Source: Kribbella jiaozuonensis | Lineage (GTDB): Bacteria > Actinomycetota > Actinomycetes > Propionibacteriales > Kribbellaceae | Assembly (NCBI RefSeq): GCF_005233875.1 | Contig: NZ_SZPZ01000006.1 | Location: 186,001 to 250,000 of the forward strand | Length of the DNA: 64,000 nucleotides | Reading direction: 5' to 3' | Shown: piece by piece, positions 26,246 to 34,739 of the stretch | Numbering within the stretch: the stretch's first letter is position 1 | Layout of the letters: each line of letters starts with the position of its first letter | Notes under the pieces: generated by a model | What the model was told of the DNA's origin: nothing | Databases searched by the model: none | What the model saw: only the letters and a program-made list of their open reading frames with translations | Position numbers and translations under genes: made by a program

Positions 26246-27996
26246 GTACGCAACTGCCGGTCGCGGGTCCCGCCGAAGTACGCGCTGCGTTGATCCGCGA
26301 CTTGGGCGCGGACCGTCGTTCGGTGGTCGGCGTCGTCCTGGTCAACGGGCTTGCGGCCGCGGCGGGCCTGGTCGGTCCATGGTTGCTCGGTCGCATCATC
26401 GACACGATCCGGGCCGGCTCCGGCGACGTGCTCAGCGCGGTGGATCGGCTCGCGTTCGGCGCGCTGCTGTTCACCGTCGTACAGACCGTGCTCGCGTGGT
26501 GGGCGCTCAAGATCGGCTATCGGTTCGGCGAGCGTACGGCGGCGCGGGTACGCGAACGCTTCTTGCAGCGGACCCTCGCGCTGCCCCCGCGAGTCGCGGA
26601 TCATCTTCCGACGGGCGATCTGATCTCCCGGGGAAGCACGGATGCATCGCTCGTCGCGCTGACGCTGCGATCTGCTGTGCCTGAGGTTCTCGTGGCGACC
26701 GTCCATGCTCTGTTCCTCATCGTCGCGGTGCTCTTCCTGGATCTGCGGCTCGGGTTGTGCGGGCTCGTGTGCTTGCTGGGCGTCGGCGCGGCGGTTCGCT
26801 GGTACGTACGACGTGCGCGACCGGTCTACCTGGCCGTCGCCTCGACTGGTGCAGAGATCGCCGATGTTGTCGCGAGTACGGCGAAGGGCGCCCGTACGGT
26901 CGAGCTGCTCGGATTGGAACGCCGCCGTACGGAGGCCGCGGAAGCCTCCATCACCCAAGCGCGGTCCGCGCGTCTGGCCGCGCTGTGGCTGCGGACTGTT
27001 CTGTTTCCCTGGTCGGAGATCGCGCTGGCGCTGCCGGTGGTCGGAGTGCTGCTGATCGGGGGCGCGCTCTACGCGCATGACCTGGTCAGCCTCGGCGTCG
27101 TGGTGACGGCAACGGTGTACCTGCGCCAACTCGTCGGCCCGCTCGACACGTTGATGCTCTGGATCGAACAGCTGCAAGGCGCCGGAGCGTCGTACGCCCG
27201 GGTCGAAGGCCTCGCGGACATCCCCGAAGCTGAGCTGACCCCGCGGGTCGAGAGCGTCGCCGGCGACCGCATCAGGGTGGACAACGCTCACTACAGCTAC
27301 ACGGGCGCTCGCGACGTACTGCACGGGATCGATCTGGTCGTGCAGCCCGGCGAACGGCTGGCCATCGTCGGAACCTCCGGAGCCGGGAAGTCGACCCTCG
27401 CACGTCTGCTCGCCGGTCTCGACCGGCCGCACATCGGGTCGGTGACGATCGGCGGTACGCCGGTTGCCGACCTGCCGCCGGATCAGCTGCGCGAGCACGT
27501 CGTACTGATCACGCAGGACCACCACGTCTTCCACGACACCGTCCGCGACAACCTCCTCATCGCAAAACCAACCGCGACCGACGACGAACTCCACGCCGCA
27601 CTGACCGCCGTCGGCGCCACCTGGTGGAACGACCTACCCCACGGCCTCGACACCGAGCTCGGCGAAGAAACCACCCTCGACGACGCCAGCGCCCAACAAC
27701 TCTCCCTGGCAAGAGTCGTCCTGGCCGACCCCCACACCCTCATCCTCGACGAGGCAACCGCCCTCCTGGACCCCAAAACAGCCCGCCAAACCGAACGCTC
27801 CCTGGCCGCTGTACTACGGGGTCGCACGGTCATCGCAATAGCCCATCGCCTACAAACCGCCCACGACGCCGACCGAATCGCCGTCATGGAAGCCGGCCAC
27901 CTAGTAGAGCTAGGCACCCACCAAACCCTAGTAACCACCAACGGCCCCTACGGCCAACTCTGGCAAACCTGGCACGCAGAACCCAACAGTCCGTAA
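26242..27996 (+). CDS. ABC exporter half-transporter, partner with intact Walker motifs
   Basis: The 584-residue partner has a six-helix membrane domain and an ATPase with canonical Walker A 'GTSGAGKST' and Walker B 'LILDEATALLD'. Its signature loop is degraded to 'LDDASAQQLSLA' where LSGGQ is expected. With the preceding subunit it would form one complete ATP site (this Walker A plus the partner's LSGGQ) and one dead site, as in asymmetric exporters. It is translationally coupled to that gene. The export substrate could be a lipid, peptide or drug; nothing nearby identifies it. Confidence 0.92.
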   Translation: MSTQLPVAGPAEVRAALIRDLGADRRSVVGVVLVNGLAAAAGLVGPWLLGRIIDTIRAGSGDVLSAVDRLAFGALLFTVVQTVLAWWALKIGYRFGERTAARVRERFLQRTLALPPRVADHLPTGDLISRGSTDASLVALTLRSAVPEVLVATVHALFLIVAVLFLDLRLGLCGLVCLLGVGAAVRWYVRRARPVYLAVASTGAEIADVVASTAKGARTVELLGLERRRTEAAEASITQARSARLAALWLRTVLFPWSEIALALPVVGVLLIGGALYAHDLVSLGVVVTATVYLRQLVGPLDTLMLWIEQLQGAGASYARVEGLADIPEAELTPRVESVAGDRIRVDNAHYSYTGARDVLHGIDLVVQPGERLAIVGTSGAGKSTLARLLAGLDRPHIGSVTIGGTPVADLPPDQLREHVVLITQDHHVFHDTVRDNLLIAKPTATDDELHAALTAVGATWWNDLPHGLDTELGEETTLDDASAQQLSLARVVLADPHTLILDEATALLDPKTARQTERSLAAVLRGRTVIAIAHRLQTAHDADRIAVMEAGHLVELGTHQTLVTTNGPYGQLWQTWHAEPNSP

Positions 27997-28437
27997 ACAC
28001 CCGCCTGCTAAAGCCGCACCACGAGCAAGTGGCGTCACGAGGCGGCTGAGGCCCGGCAGCGCGCACTCCGGGGGCTGCAGCCGGCAGACTCCGCCGAGAG
28101 CTGCGGGAACGGCACGCTGCGGGTCGAGCTCCAGTCAGGCACGAGCAGCAGGCCGCATCACACGGCGGTCGACGCGCGGCAGCGCGCACGGGTGCGGGCG
28201 GCAGCCCGCCGGTCCGGCGATAGCCGGAAAGGACGTACCGGCGATAAGCCGGGGGGTGGGTGGGAGCGGGCGCAGCTGGTGCGGCTGAGGAGCGGAGCGA
28301 TGAGGGGAGCGCCTGCGGAGCACGCGGGGGCTGACCGCAGTACCGCATGGGCAGGCGCGCGATTCCTGTTGCGCGGGGCACCTCACCGGACGTAGGACTG
28401 TTCTTGCTGGTGCCTCCGCCGCCTTTGGAGTGTGCAC
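27997..28437. other. Gene-free stretch with repeats and twin hairpins
   Basis: This 441-bp gap between the ABC operon and the PIG-L gene has no convincing gene on either strand. It contains a repeated GGCAGCGCGCAC (near 28056 and 28180). It also has the two hairpins described separately and a G-rich run near 28250. The PIG-L ribosome site TTGGAG is at 28425-28430. The promoter for PIG-L must lie here, but no clear -35/-10 pair stands out. Confidence 0.6.
28213..28252. repeat. Two tandem GATA(A)-loop hairpins
   Basis: The first hairpin is TCCGGC-GATA-GCCGGA (28213-28228) and the second CCGGC-GATAA-GCCGG (28238-28252), ten bases apart. The near-identical stems and loops in a gene-free stretch suggest an RNA or protein-binding element rather than chance. 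They lie about 190 bases before the PIG-L start. Function unknown. Confidence 0.5.
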
Positions 28438-31365
28438 GTGAAGCGTTTTGTGGGGTTTGTCGTGCTTGTCCTGCTGGCCGTTCTGCCTGTGCCGGCTGTT
28501 GCGCAACCGCATCAGTACGTCGCGGATGCGCGGACGAAGATCGATGTGATGGGGGAGTGGGCCCATCCCGACGACGACACGAGCATCATCGGGCCGTGTG
28601 GGGTGTGGCATCAGTTGTACGGCGTGAAGTGTGGCGTCATCCAGGTCACCCGCGGTGAGGGTGGCGGGAACGCAGCCGGCAACGAGCTCGGACCAGATCT
28701 CGGCCTGCGCCGGGAGAACGAGGACCGCGTCGCGCATTACCGCTCCGGCACCGTCGACATCTTCAACCTCGACCGGATCGACTTCTTCTACAACCAGAGC
28801 GCGCCGCTGACGCAGTACTTCTGGGACGAGCAGGAGACGCTCCGACGCGTCACCCGCGTAATCCGCGAGACGCAGCCCGAGATCTACATCGGCTTCACGC
28901 CGACGCTCGCGGCCGGTCACGGTAACCACCAGCAGGCCGGCAGATTGATCTGGGAAGGCGTACTCGCCGCCGCCGACCCGAACATGTTCCCGGAGCAACT
29001 CACCGGCCCGCACGCGCTCAGCACCTGGCAGGTGAAGAAGGTCTTCTCCGGCGGCAGCACCACAGGCACCGGCGGTACGACGACCGCCGCGAACTGCACC
29101 ACCGGATTCACCCCGACCGGCCTCGACACCGTCGCCGGCGTGTGGACCGGCTACAACTCGCCGTACACCTGGCCGGCCGGCAACTCGCAGGCGCAGACCG
29201 CCGGTACGCCGAAGATCTGGCAGCAGGTGGCCGACGAGGGACGCGCGGCGTACCCGACCCAGAGCCGCGTGATGTACAAGGGCGTCTCCGTCCCGGCGTG
29301 CCCGCGCTTCGGCATGACCGAGTCGTTCGTACCGTTCCAGCCGAACAGCAACGCCGCGTCCGGCCGGGACGACGCGATCCTGTTCGGCGCGAAGAAGCCG
29401 GACCCGGGCGGCCTCCCGCTCGGCACCCTCGAGTACATCACCTTCAGCCGCTTCTACAACGTCGCCGGTGAGCCCTTCCAGGCGACCGTCCACCTGAAGG
29501 CACCCCATGGAAAGCTTGCCAAGGGCAACGTCGCGCTGACGGTACCGGCCGGCTGGTCGGTCAGCGCACCGCAGCAGGTCAAGGACAAGCCGTCCGCGGA
29601 TTTGACCTTCACCGTGACCCCGGCCGCCAACGCGACCGTCGACCAGAACTCGAAGATCTCCGCGCTCTACACCACCAAGCACGCGACCGGTTACACCGAC
29701 AACGTCGTACGCATCGTCGCCGCCGCCGAGGGACGCTTCCAGCGCTGGGGTAACTGGGCGGAGTACGACCAGTGGCTGCAGAACACCGCCCCGCAGGCCA
29801 ACCGCCTCGGGCGCTCGCAGGCGATCCAGTCGATGGGCATCGGCCAGACGATCGACATCCCGGTCGTCGTGCACAACTGGTCCGCCACCCAGCAGACCGG
29901 CGCGGTCTCGCTCGACCTGCCACCGGACTTCACCATCGACGCGACGTCCAAGCCGTACGACGTGCAGCCCGGCGCCGACCAGACCGTCACGTTCAAGCTG
30001 ACGAACACCGACACGACCCTGCCCGCCCAGCAGAACGTCAGCATCCCGATCCACACCGCGACCGGCACCGAGACACTGACTCTCACGCTCGTACCGACCA
30101 CCGTCATCCCGCAGGCGACGCCGGTGGTCGACGGCAAGGCCGAGCCGGGCGAGTACCCGGGCCAGACCCTCGACCTCGGCCGCATCTGGCAGGGCGCGGC
30201 GACCTGCACCGGCGTCGACGACTGCGGCGTTTCCTCAACAGGAGAAGGCAGTACGGCGAAGGTCAGCTGGTCCGACGACGCGCTGTACTTCTTCATCCAC
30301 GTCCGCGACGACTACCAGTCGTACGCCGTGACCCCGGCGGAATGCGTCGGCCACTGGCAGGCCGACTCCGTCGAGATCCTGCTCGACCCGCGCGGCAACG
30401 CGTCCGAGGCGCTGAAGGACACGGCGAACACGTTCAAGCTCGGCATCTTCCCGTTCACCCAGAGCGGCGCGCCGTGCTGGGAACGCGACGCGGACAACCA
30501 CCAGGGCTACTCGAGCGGCGCCCTCGACACGGGCAACGCACCGGGCGTCCAGGTCGCATCGACGGCGCAGTGGGTCGGCAGCAACGAGACGACCGTGCCG
30601 CACGCGTACGCCGGTGGCGGGTACGACCTCGAGGTCAAGATCCCGCTCGCCGACCTCCCGGCCGCCGTCGACCCGTCACGGCTCGGCCTGAACATCACGC
30701 CGTACGACAACGACGACACGTCAGCTCCTGGTACGACGACGTTGCGGCATATCGACATGAGCACGCGACTGGCATGGTCGGCGCTCGGGTCCGTCCAGTC
30801 CGACCCGTACCGCTGGGGCCTCGCGACGCTCCCCGGCTACACCCCGCCGGCTGATCGCCCGACCACCCCGACACCGCCCAACGTCTCGAACCCGAACCTC
30901 AACGGTGCCCTGTCGCCGCAGACGATCGCGCAATCGGCGCGAAACGGCGTACCGATCTCGGGTCGAGTCCCGACCGACGACCTCAAGATCCTGTCGAGCA
31001 AGGTCCGCCCGACCGGTGTCGATCTGGTCACCTCGTCGAAGGGGACCGGTACGGCGAGGGCGTTCTTGACGAGCGGTGACATCAACGCGATCCCGGTGTG
31101 GACAACGTCCTGCACCACCGACCCGCCACCGGACTACGGCTTCACCCCGTGCGCCATCACGGACGGCGCCACCCCACCGTGGTCCCCGAACATGAGCGGC
31201 CACCTGGTCAACCAGAAGACGCAGGCGATCACCCGCGGCGTCCAGCACTGGACGATCCCGCTGACCGCGGCCCAACGCACCCAACTGAAGGACCACGGCC
31301 ACCTGCTGGTCTCCTACGAGACAACGCGAAACGAGGTCCAGGCCTTCGATATCCGGATCGCATAG
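28438..31365 (+). CDS. Secreted PIG-L (LmbE-like) deacetylase with extra binding domains
   Basis: This 975-residue exported enzyme has a signal peptide (residues 1-23) and a PIG-L/LmbE domain (about 30-330) with the zinc motif 'AHPDDD' and a later 'GHGNHQQ'. PIG-L enzymes deacetylate N-acetylglucosamine-type sugars. The middle (about 340-560) looks like NEW3/alpha-galactosidase-associated beta-sandwich domains. A CBM9/DOMON-like sugar-binding domain follows (about 565-800), then a further C-terminal domain. GTG at 28438 is chosen for its spacing from TTGGAG. A carbohydrate or cell-wall substrate outside the cell is likely. The 3' end overlaps the opposite gene by 52 bases. Confidence 0.85.
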   Translation: MKRFVGFVVLVLLAVLPVPAVAQPHQYVADARTKIDVMGEWAHPDDDTSIIGPCGVWHQLYGVKCGVIQVTRGEGGGNAAGNELGPDLGLRRENEDRVAHYRSGTVDIFNLDRIDFFYNQSAPLTQYFWDEQETLRRVTRVIRETQPEIYIGFTPTLAAGHGNHQQAGRLIWEGVLAAADPNMFPEQLTGPHALSTWQVKKVFSGGSTTGTGGTTTAANCTTGFTPTGLDTVAGVWTGYNSPYTWPAGNSQAQTAGTPKIWQQVADEGRAAYPTQSRVMYKGVSVPACPRFGMTESFVPFQPNSNAASGRDDAILFGAKKPDPGGLPLGTLEYITFSRFYNVAGEPFQATVHLKAPHGKLAKGNVALTVPAGWSVSAPQQVKDKPSADLTFTVTPAANATVDQNSKISALYTTKHATGYTDNVVRIVAAAEGRFQRWGNWAEYDQWLQNTAPQANRLGRSQAIQSMGIGQTIDIPVVVHNWSATQQTGAVSLDLPPDFTIDATSKPYDVQPGADQTVTFKLTNTDTTLPAQQNVSIPIHTATGTETLTLTLVPTTVIPQATPVVDGKAEPGEYPGQTLDLGRIWQGAATCTGVDDCGVSSTGEGSTAKVSWSDDALYFFIHVRDDYQSYAVTPAECVGHWQADSVEILLDPRGNASEALKDTANTFKLGIFPFTQSGAPCWERDADNHQGYSSGALDTGNAPGVQVASTAQWVGSNETTVPHAYAGGGYDLEVKIPLADLPAAVDPSRLGLNITPYDNDDTSAPGTTTLRHIDMSTRLAWSALGSVQSDPYRWGLATLPGYTPPADRPTTPTPPNVSNPNLNGALSPQTIAQSARNGVPISGRVPTDDLKILSSKVRPTGVDLVTSSKGTGTARAFLTSGDINAIPVWTTSCTTDPPPDYGFTPCAITDGATPPWSPNMSGHLVNQKTQAITRGVQHWTIPLTAAQRTQLKDHGHLLVSYETTRNEVQAFDIRIA

Positions 31366-31799
31366 TCCGCCGCCTCCCGGACCTGCTCGCTCGGGTGCTC
31401 CAACGCCCGCAGCAGCAGGTCCGACGTGGCGGTTTGCGGCGGCAGGCCACCGGTTGCCATGAGCAACGAAACCAGCGCGTAGGGGTCGTCCGTCAGGGCG
31501 TCCTCGAGCTGGGTACGCAGCTGTTGCTCGGTCCAGGTGCGGGTGTGGCGCTTGATGCTGTCGATGATCGCCGACGTCCGCTCGAAGGAGCGGGTGCGGA
31601 GGAAGAGAGCCTTGGCGCCGACGTCGGCGCACTCGACCTCGATGATTCGTTCGGACCCGGCCTGATAGACGATGCCGAGGTCGTCGCGGCCGACACAAAT
31701 GAAGGTGCTCCCGGTCGCGAGAGTTATGGCGAGTAGTAAGTCGTTGTCCAACCGGTCGTCCGGTGCGATCACCAGACCTGTCCAGTGTTCCTCACCCAC
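31314..31799 (-). CDS. Hypothetical protein with HEAT-like C-terminus
   Basis: The 161-residue soluble protein is not recognised. It has a beta-rich N-terminal half ('ATGSTFICVGRDDLGIVYQ') and a helical C-terminal half, where 'LLLRALEHPSEQVREAADYA' type sequence resembles a HEAT repeat. The start is GTG at 31799, five bases after the META lipoprotein stop, with GAGG just upstream. It therefore appears to be the second gene of that operon. Its end runs 52 bases into the convergent PIG-L gene, a long but possible overlap. Reasonable codon use supports it as real. Confidence 0.6.
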   Translation of the reverse strand: MGEEHWTGLVIAPDDRLDNDLLLAITLATGSTFICVGRDDLGIVYQAGSERIIEVECADVGAKALFLRTRSFERTSAIIDSIKRHTRTWTEQQLRTQLEDALTDDPYALVSLLMATGGLPPQTATSDLLLRALEHPSEQVREAADYAIRISKAWTSFRVVS

Positions 31800-31804
31800 T
31801 TGCC

Positions 31805-32575
31805 TCAGCGTACCGCCGTGAAGTCCAGGCCGCCGTTGGCGGAACGCAGTTGCAGTGTCGCGCCGGAGATGTGGTAGGTCATCTCGCCCTTCAATCCCTT
31901 CAGTACTTGGGATTCCAGCATCGCGGGGTTGCCGGCACAGGCCCGGCGCGTGGTGGCGAGCTCGCCGAAGGTGAGCTTTCCGGTCGACCGTGCGACGACG
32001 CCCTGGAAGTCGTTGCAACCGGTCGAGCCGGTGACGCGTTCGCCGTTCAGCGTCAGCCAGACGTTCTCGGAACCGGCGAAATGGCCGACGCTGTCACCCG
32101 AGATCACACTGCTCAGGATCCACCGGGTGCCGTCGAGCGGGAGGTCAGGCTCCAGGATCTCGCGGTTCTCGAGCGAGATCGTCGTACTGCCCGCGGTGAC
32201 ATCGAGCTTGTTGCCGTCGAGCTTCCACGTCGGCTTCGCGCTGATGATGCCGGCCAGCCACGAGTCCTGGCCCTGCTGTGGGCCGGGGCACCCCATCGCG
32301 GTCGAGGCCAGCTCACCGTCGAGCGCGAGCTTGCCGTCCTTCGTCGACACCTTGGACTGCATCGAGTTGCAGCCGGCGTCGGCGACCAGCCGGCCGTCAT
32401 CGGTGAACTGCAGCCGGACGCGGGTCTTCGGCGCGAGCTGCTTCGGCTGCCCGTCCTCGGTGACCGAGGTCGACAGGAACGTCTTGCCCACAGGTGACGC
32501 ACCGGGGTCGGTGTTCTGCCCACAACCAGCCAGCAGAAGCACGGCTCCGGCGACAGCGATCATCCGTTTGTTCAC
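31805..32575 (-). CDS. META/HslJ-domain lipoprotein
   Basis: The 256-residue protein begins with a lipoprotein signal whose lipobox 'LLAGC' places the lipidated Cys at residue 18. Two META (HslJ-like) domains follow, about 27-130 and 145-255, each with the 'GCNS' or 'GCND' type turn. META-domain proteins are envelope proteins with roles in stress or inhibitor tolerance, but their activity is poorly defined. It is transcribed away from the GH12 gene across a 222-bp divergent promoter region, and the HEAT-like protein follows it. Confidence 0.88.
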   Translation of the reverse strand: MNKRMIAVAGAVLLLAGCGQNTDPGASPVGKTFLSTSVTEDGQPKQLAPKTRVRLQFTDDGRLVADAGCNSMQSKVSTKDGKLALDGELASTAMGCPGPQQGQDSWLAGIISAKPTWKLDGNKLDVTAGSTTISLENREILEPDLPLDGTRWILSSVISGDSVGHFAGSENVWLTLNGERVTGSTGCNDFQGVVARSTGKLTFGELATTRRACAGNPAMLESQVLKGLKGEMTYHISGATLQLRSANGGLDFTAVR

Positions 32576-32797
32576 ACCCCAAGGACGTCACCCGGCACGT
32601 TCGCGTTGCGTTAAATCGGGACCCAGGGTTGGCAGGCATGATCACGGTTCGATAACGTCACGGCCGTACGCGAGAGCGAATAGCACGACAAGGCCGGATG
32701 TACCGGCCCCTCTGGGGATCCAATCGAACAGTTGAGGGCCACACTGAAGTTCTGGGGCAACAGTGCGACCCGTCGAGCACACTAAGGAACTCTCCGC

Positions 32798-34021
32798 ATG
32801 CCCCCCATCCGAACTGCCCGGAGCCGCGTGATCCTGCCTGCGGTCCTCCTCGCCGTGGCCGGCCTGGTCGCAGTACCGATCGCCGTCCACGCGTCCAAGG
32901 ACTCGCCGGTATCGACCGCGAACGCCGCGGACAGCACGGTAACTGCCCTCCCGAACGTCGGACGCGTCGAAACCTGCGTCATCGACGCGTACTCCGGCTG
33001 CACCGTCCTGCACGGATTCACCCAGAAGCCCGTCGCGATCACCGCGACCGCTTCCGGTCCCGCGATGGTGTCGATCGACCCGAGCCGCACCACCGACAAG
33101 AGCTACCGGCTGCGCGCCGTCCGGTACGACGGCAACAAGTACCGCGCCGGCACCAAGCTGACGTACACGGTCCACTACGACTTCGCCGAGGTGCCGGCCC
33201 AGCCGACCACGCCGACGCCGACCAGCACCACGACGGCCACGCCGACGAAGCCGCCGACGACCACCACCCCCACGGCGACTCCGACGCACACCACGTCGAC
33301 GCCGACCAAGCCCCCGACCACGTCGACCCCTCCGACGTCCCCGCCGACCACGACGACGCCCACGTCGACCGGCAGCCCGAGCGCGACCTGCACCAAGCCG
33401 TCGTTCGTCACCACCTCGACGAACAACCAGGGTGACGGCCGGACGTTCGGTGCGTACTACGTCCACAACAACATGTGGAACAACGACAACGGCACGTACA
33501 CGTTGAGCGCCTGCAACTACAACAACTGGTTCCTCGACGTGACCCAGCCGCTGCCCGGTGACAAGGGTGTTCAGGCGTACCCGAACGTCCACAAGGACTA
33601 CAACGACGTACCGCTGTCGAAGATCCAGTCGGCCAAGTTCGCGGCCACGACGCCGGCCAACTGCCCGGCCTGCATCTACAACGTCGCGTTCGACGTCTGG
33701 ATCGGCGACGACCTGAACAACGAGTTGATGATCTGGACCGACAACTCCAAGCAGGTCCCGGCCGGTGACAAGGTCGGCACCGTGACGTTCGGCGGCTTCA
33801 AGTACGACGTCTGGCACGAGAACGGCTACACCGCGTACGTGTCCCAGGTGACGCAGAAGTCCGGCACGATGCCGCTGGCCAGCTTCTTCAACGACATGCA
33901 GACCCGTGGCTGGGCCCCGAAGGCCACGACCTGGCAGGTCGACTACGGAGTCGAGGTCGTCTCCACCGGCAACACCAAGCAGCGCTTCAACTTCACCGAC
34001 TTCTCCATCCAGGAGAACTGA
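32798..34021 (+). CDS. Secreted GH12 endoglucanase/xyloglucanase-like protein
   Basis: The 407-residue exported protein has a signal or anchor segment (about 10-32), a small beta domain (about 45-130), a Pro/Thr-rich linker (about 133-195) and a GH12 catalytic domain (about 200-407). The GH12 nucleophile is Glu309 in 'NNELMIWTDN' and the acid/base Glu386 in 'DYGVEVVS'. It should cut beta-1,4-glucan or xyloglucan outside the cell. AAGGA lies nine bases before the ATG. A strong hairpin follows the stop. With GH67 it suggests plant cell-wall use, although the two are not co-located. Confidence 0.9.
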   Translation: MPPIRTARSRVILPAVLLAVAGLVAVPIAVHASKDSPVSTANAADSTVTALPNVGRVETCVIDAYSGCTVLHGFTQKPVAITATASGPAMVSIDPSRTTDKSYRLRAVRYDGNKYRAGTKLTYTVHYDFAEVPAQPTTPTPTSTTTATPTKPPTTTTPTATPTHTTSTPTKPPTTSTPPTSPPTTTTPTSTGSPSATCTKPSFVTTSTNNQGDGRTFGAYYVHNNMWNNDNGTYTLSACNYNNWFLDVTQPLPGDKGVQAYPNVHKDYNDVPLSKIQSAKFAATTPANCPACIYNVAFDVWIGDDLNNELMIWTDNSKQVPAGDKVGTVTFGGFKYDVWHENGYTAYVSQVTQKSGTMPLASFFNDMQTRGWAPKATTWQVDYGVEVVSTGNTKQRFNFTDFSIQEN

Positions 34022-34047
34022 CCCCCGGACAGCTCTCGCGTACCCCG

Positions 34048-34074
34048 GCGGCCACTGCTTCGAGCAGTGGCCGC
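34048..34074 (+). terminator. Hairpin terminator after GH12 gene
   Basis: A perfect 12-bp stem with a TCG triloop begins 27 bases after the GH12 stop. It is followed by a modestly T-containing stretch rather than a T-run, as is usual in actinobacteria. It separates GH12 from the HAD gene, which starts 15 bases later. Confidence 0.75.
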
Positions 34075-34088
34075 TTAGGGTTTCTGTC

Positions 34089-34730
34089 GTGATCGGACTC
34101 GTGATTTTCGACAACGACGGTGTGCTGGTGGACTCGGAGCGGCTGGCCAACACGATCCTGGCCGAGCTGCTGACCGAGGCGGGGCTGCCGTACACCTTCG
34201 AGGAGACCGTGCGGGACTTCATGGGCGGCTCGATGGCCTCGATGCGGCAGAAGACCGAGGCGCAGTTGGGGCATCCGCTGCCGGCGGATCTCGAGGACCG
34301 GTACCACCAGCGGCTCTTCGCGGGATTCGCCCAGCTCCAGGCGATCGAGGGCGTTGAGGCTGTCCTCGATCACCTGGACGCCCGCGGCATCACCTACTGC
34401 CTGGCCTCCTCCGGCACCCACCAACGGATCCGTACGGCGTTGACCGCGGTCGGGTTCCTGGACCGCTTCGAGGGGCGGATCTTCAGCGCCGAGGACGTTG
34501 CTCACGGCAAGCCGGCGCCCGACCTCTTCCTGCATGCAGCCGCATCGATGGGCGTGAAGCCGGCCGACTGCCTGGTGATCGAGGACAGTCCGCTCGGCGT
34601 CGCGGCGGCGGTCGCGGCCGGCATGAAGGTGTTCGGGTACGCCGGTATGACGGACCCGGCGAAACTTTCCGATGCGGATACGGTTCTCCACAACATGACG
34701 GCCCTGGCCGACCTGATCGACGGCGCCTGA
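34089..34730 (+). CDS. HAD-superfamily hydrolase, beta-phosphoglucomutase-like
   Basis: The 213-residue phosphatase or mutase has HAD motif I 'IFDNDGVLVDSE', motif II Ser in 'LASSGTH', and motifs III/IV in 'GKPAPDLF' and 'VIEDSPLG'. A helical cap lies between motifs I and II. The usual motif I DxD is Asp-Asn-Asp here, which fits. Members act on sugar phosphates or nucleotides. GTG at 34089 follows AGGG; no better start is in frame without entering the GH12 terminator. It precedes alr by nine bases and may be co-transcribed with it. Confidence 0.85.
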   Translation: MIGLVIFDNDGVLVDSERLANTILAELLTEAGLPYTFEETVRDFMGGSMASMRQKTEAQLGHPLPADLEDRYHQRLFAGFAQLQAIEGVEAVLDHLDARGITYCLASSGTHQRIRTALTAVGFLDRFEGRIFSAEDVAHGKPAPDLFLHAAASMGVKPADCLVIEDSPLGVAAAVAAGMKVFGYAGMTDPAKLSDADTVLHNMTALADLIDGA

Positions 34731-34739
34731 GACACTGGG

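Noticed and set aside
27884..28381. Minus-strand open frame across the gap after the ABC operon
   Set aside because: Pro/Arg/Ala/Cys-rich with no ribosome site and overlapping the ABC gene end; not convincing as a protein.
33190..33400. Short-period repeat resembling a repeat array in the GH12 gene
   Set aside because: It is the coding sequence of a Pro/Thr linker, not a CRISPR or independent repeat.
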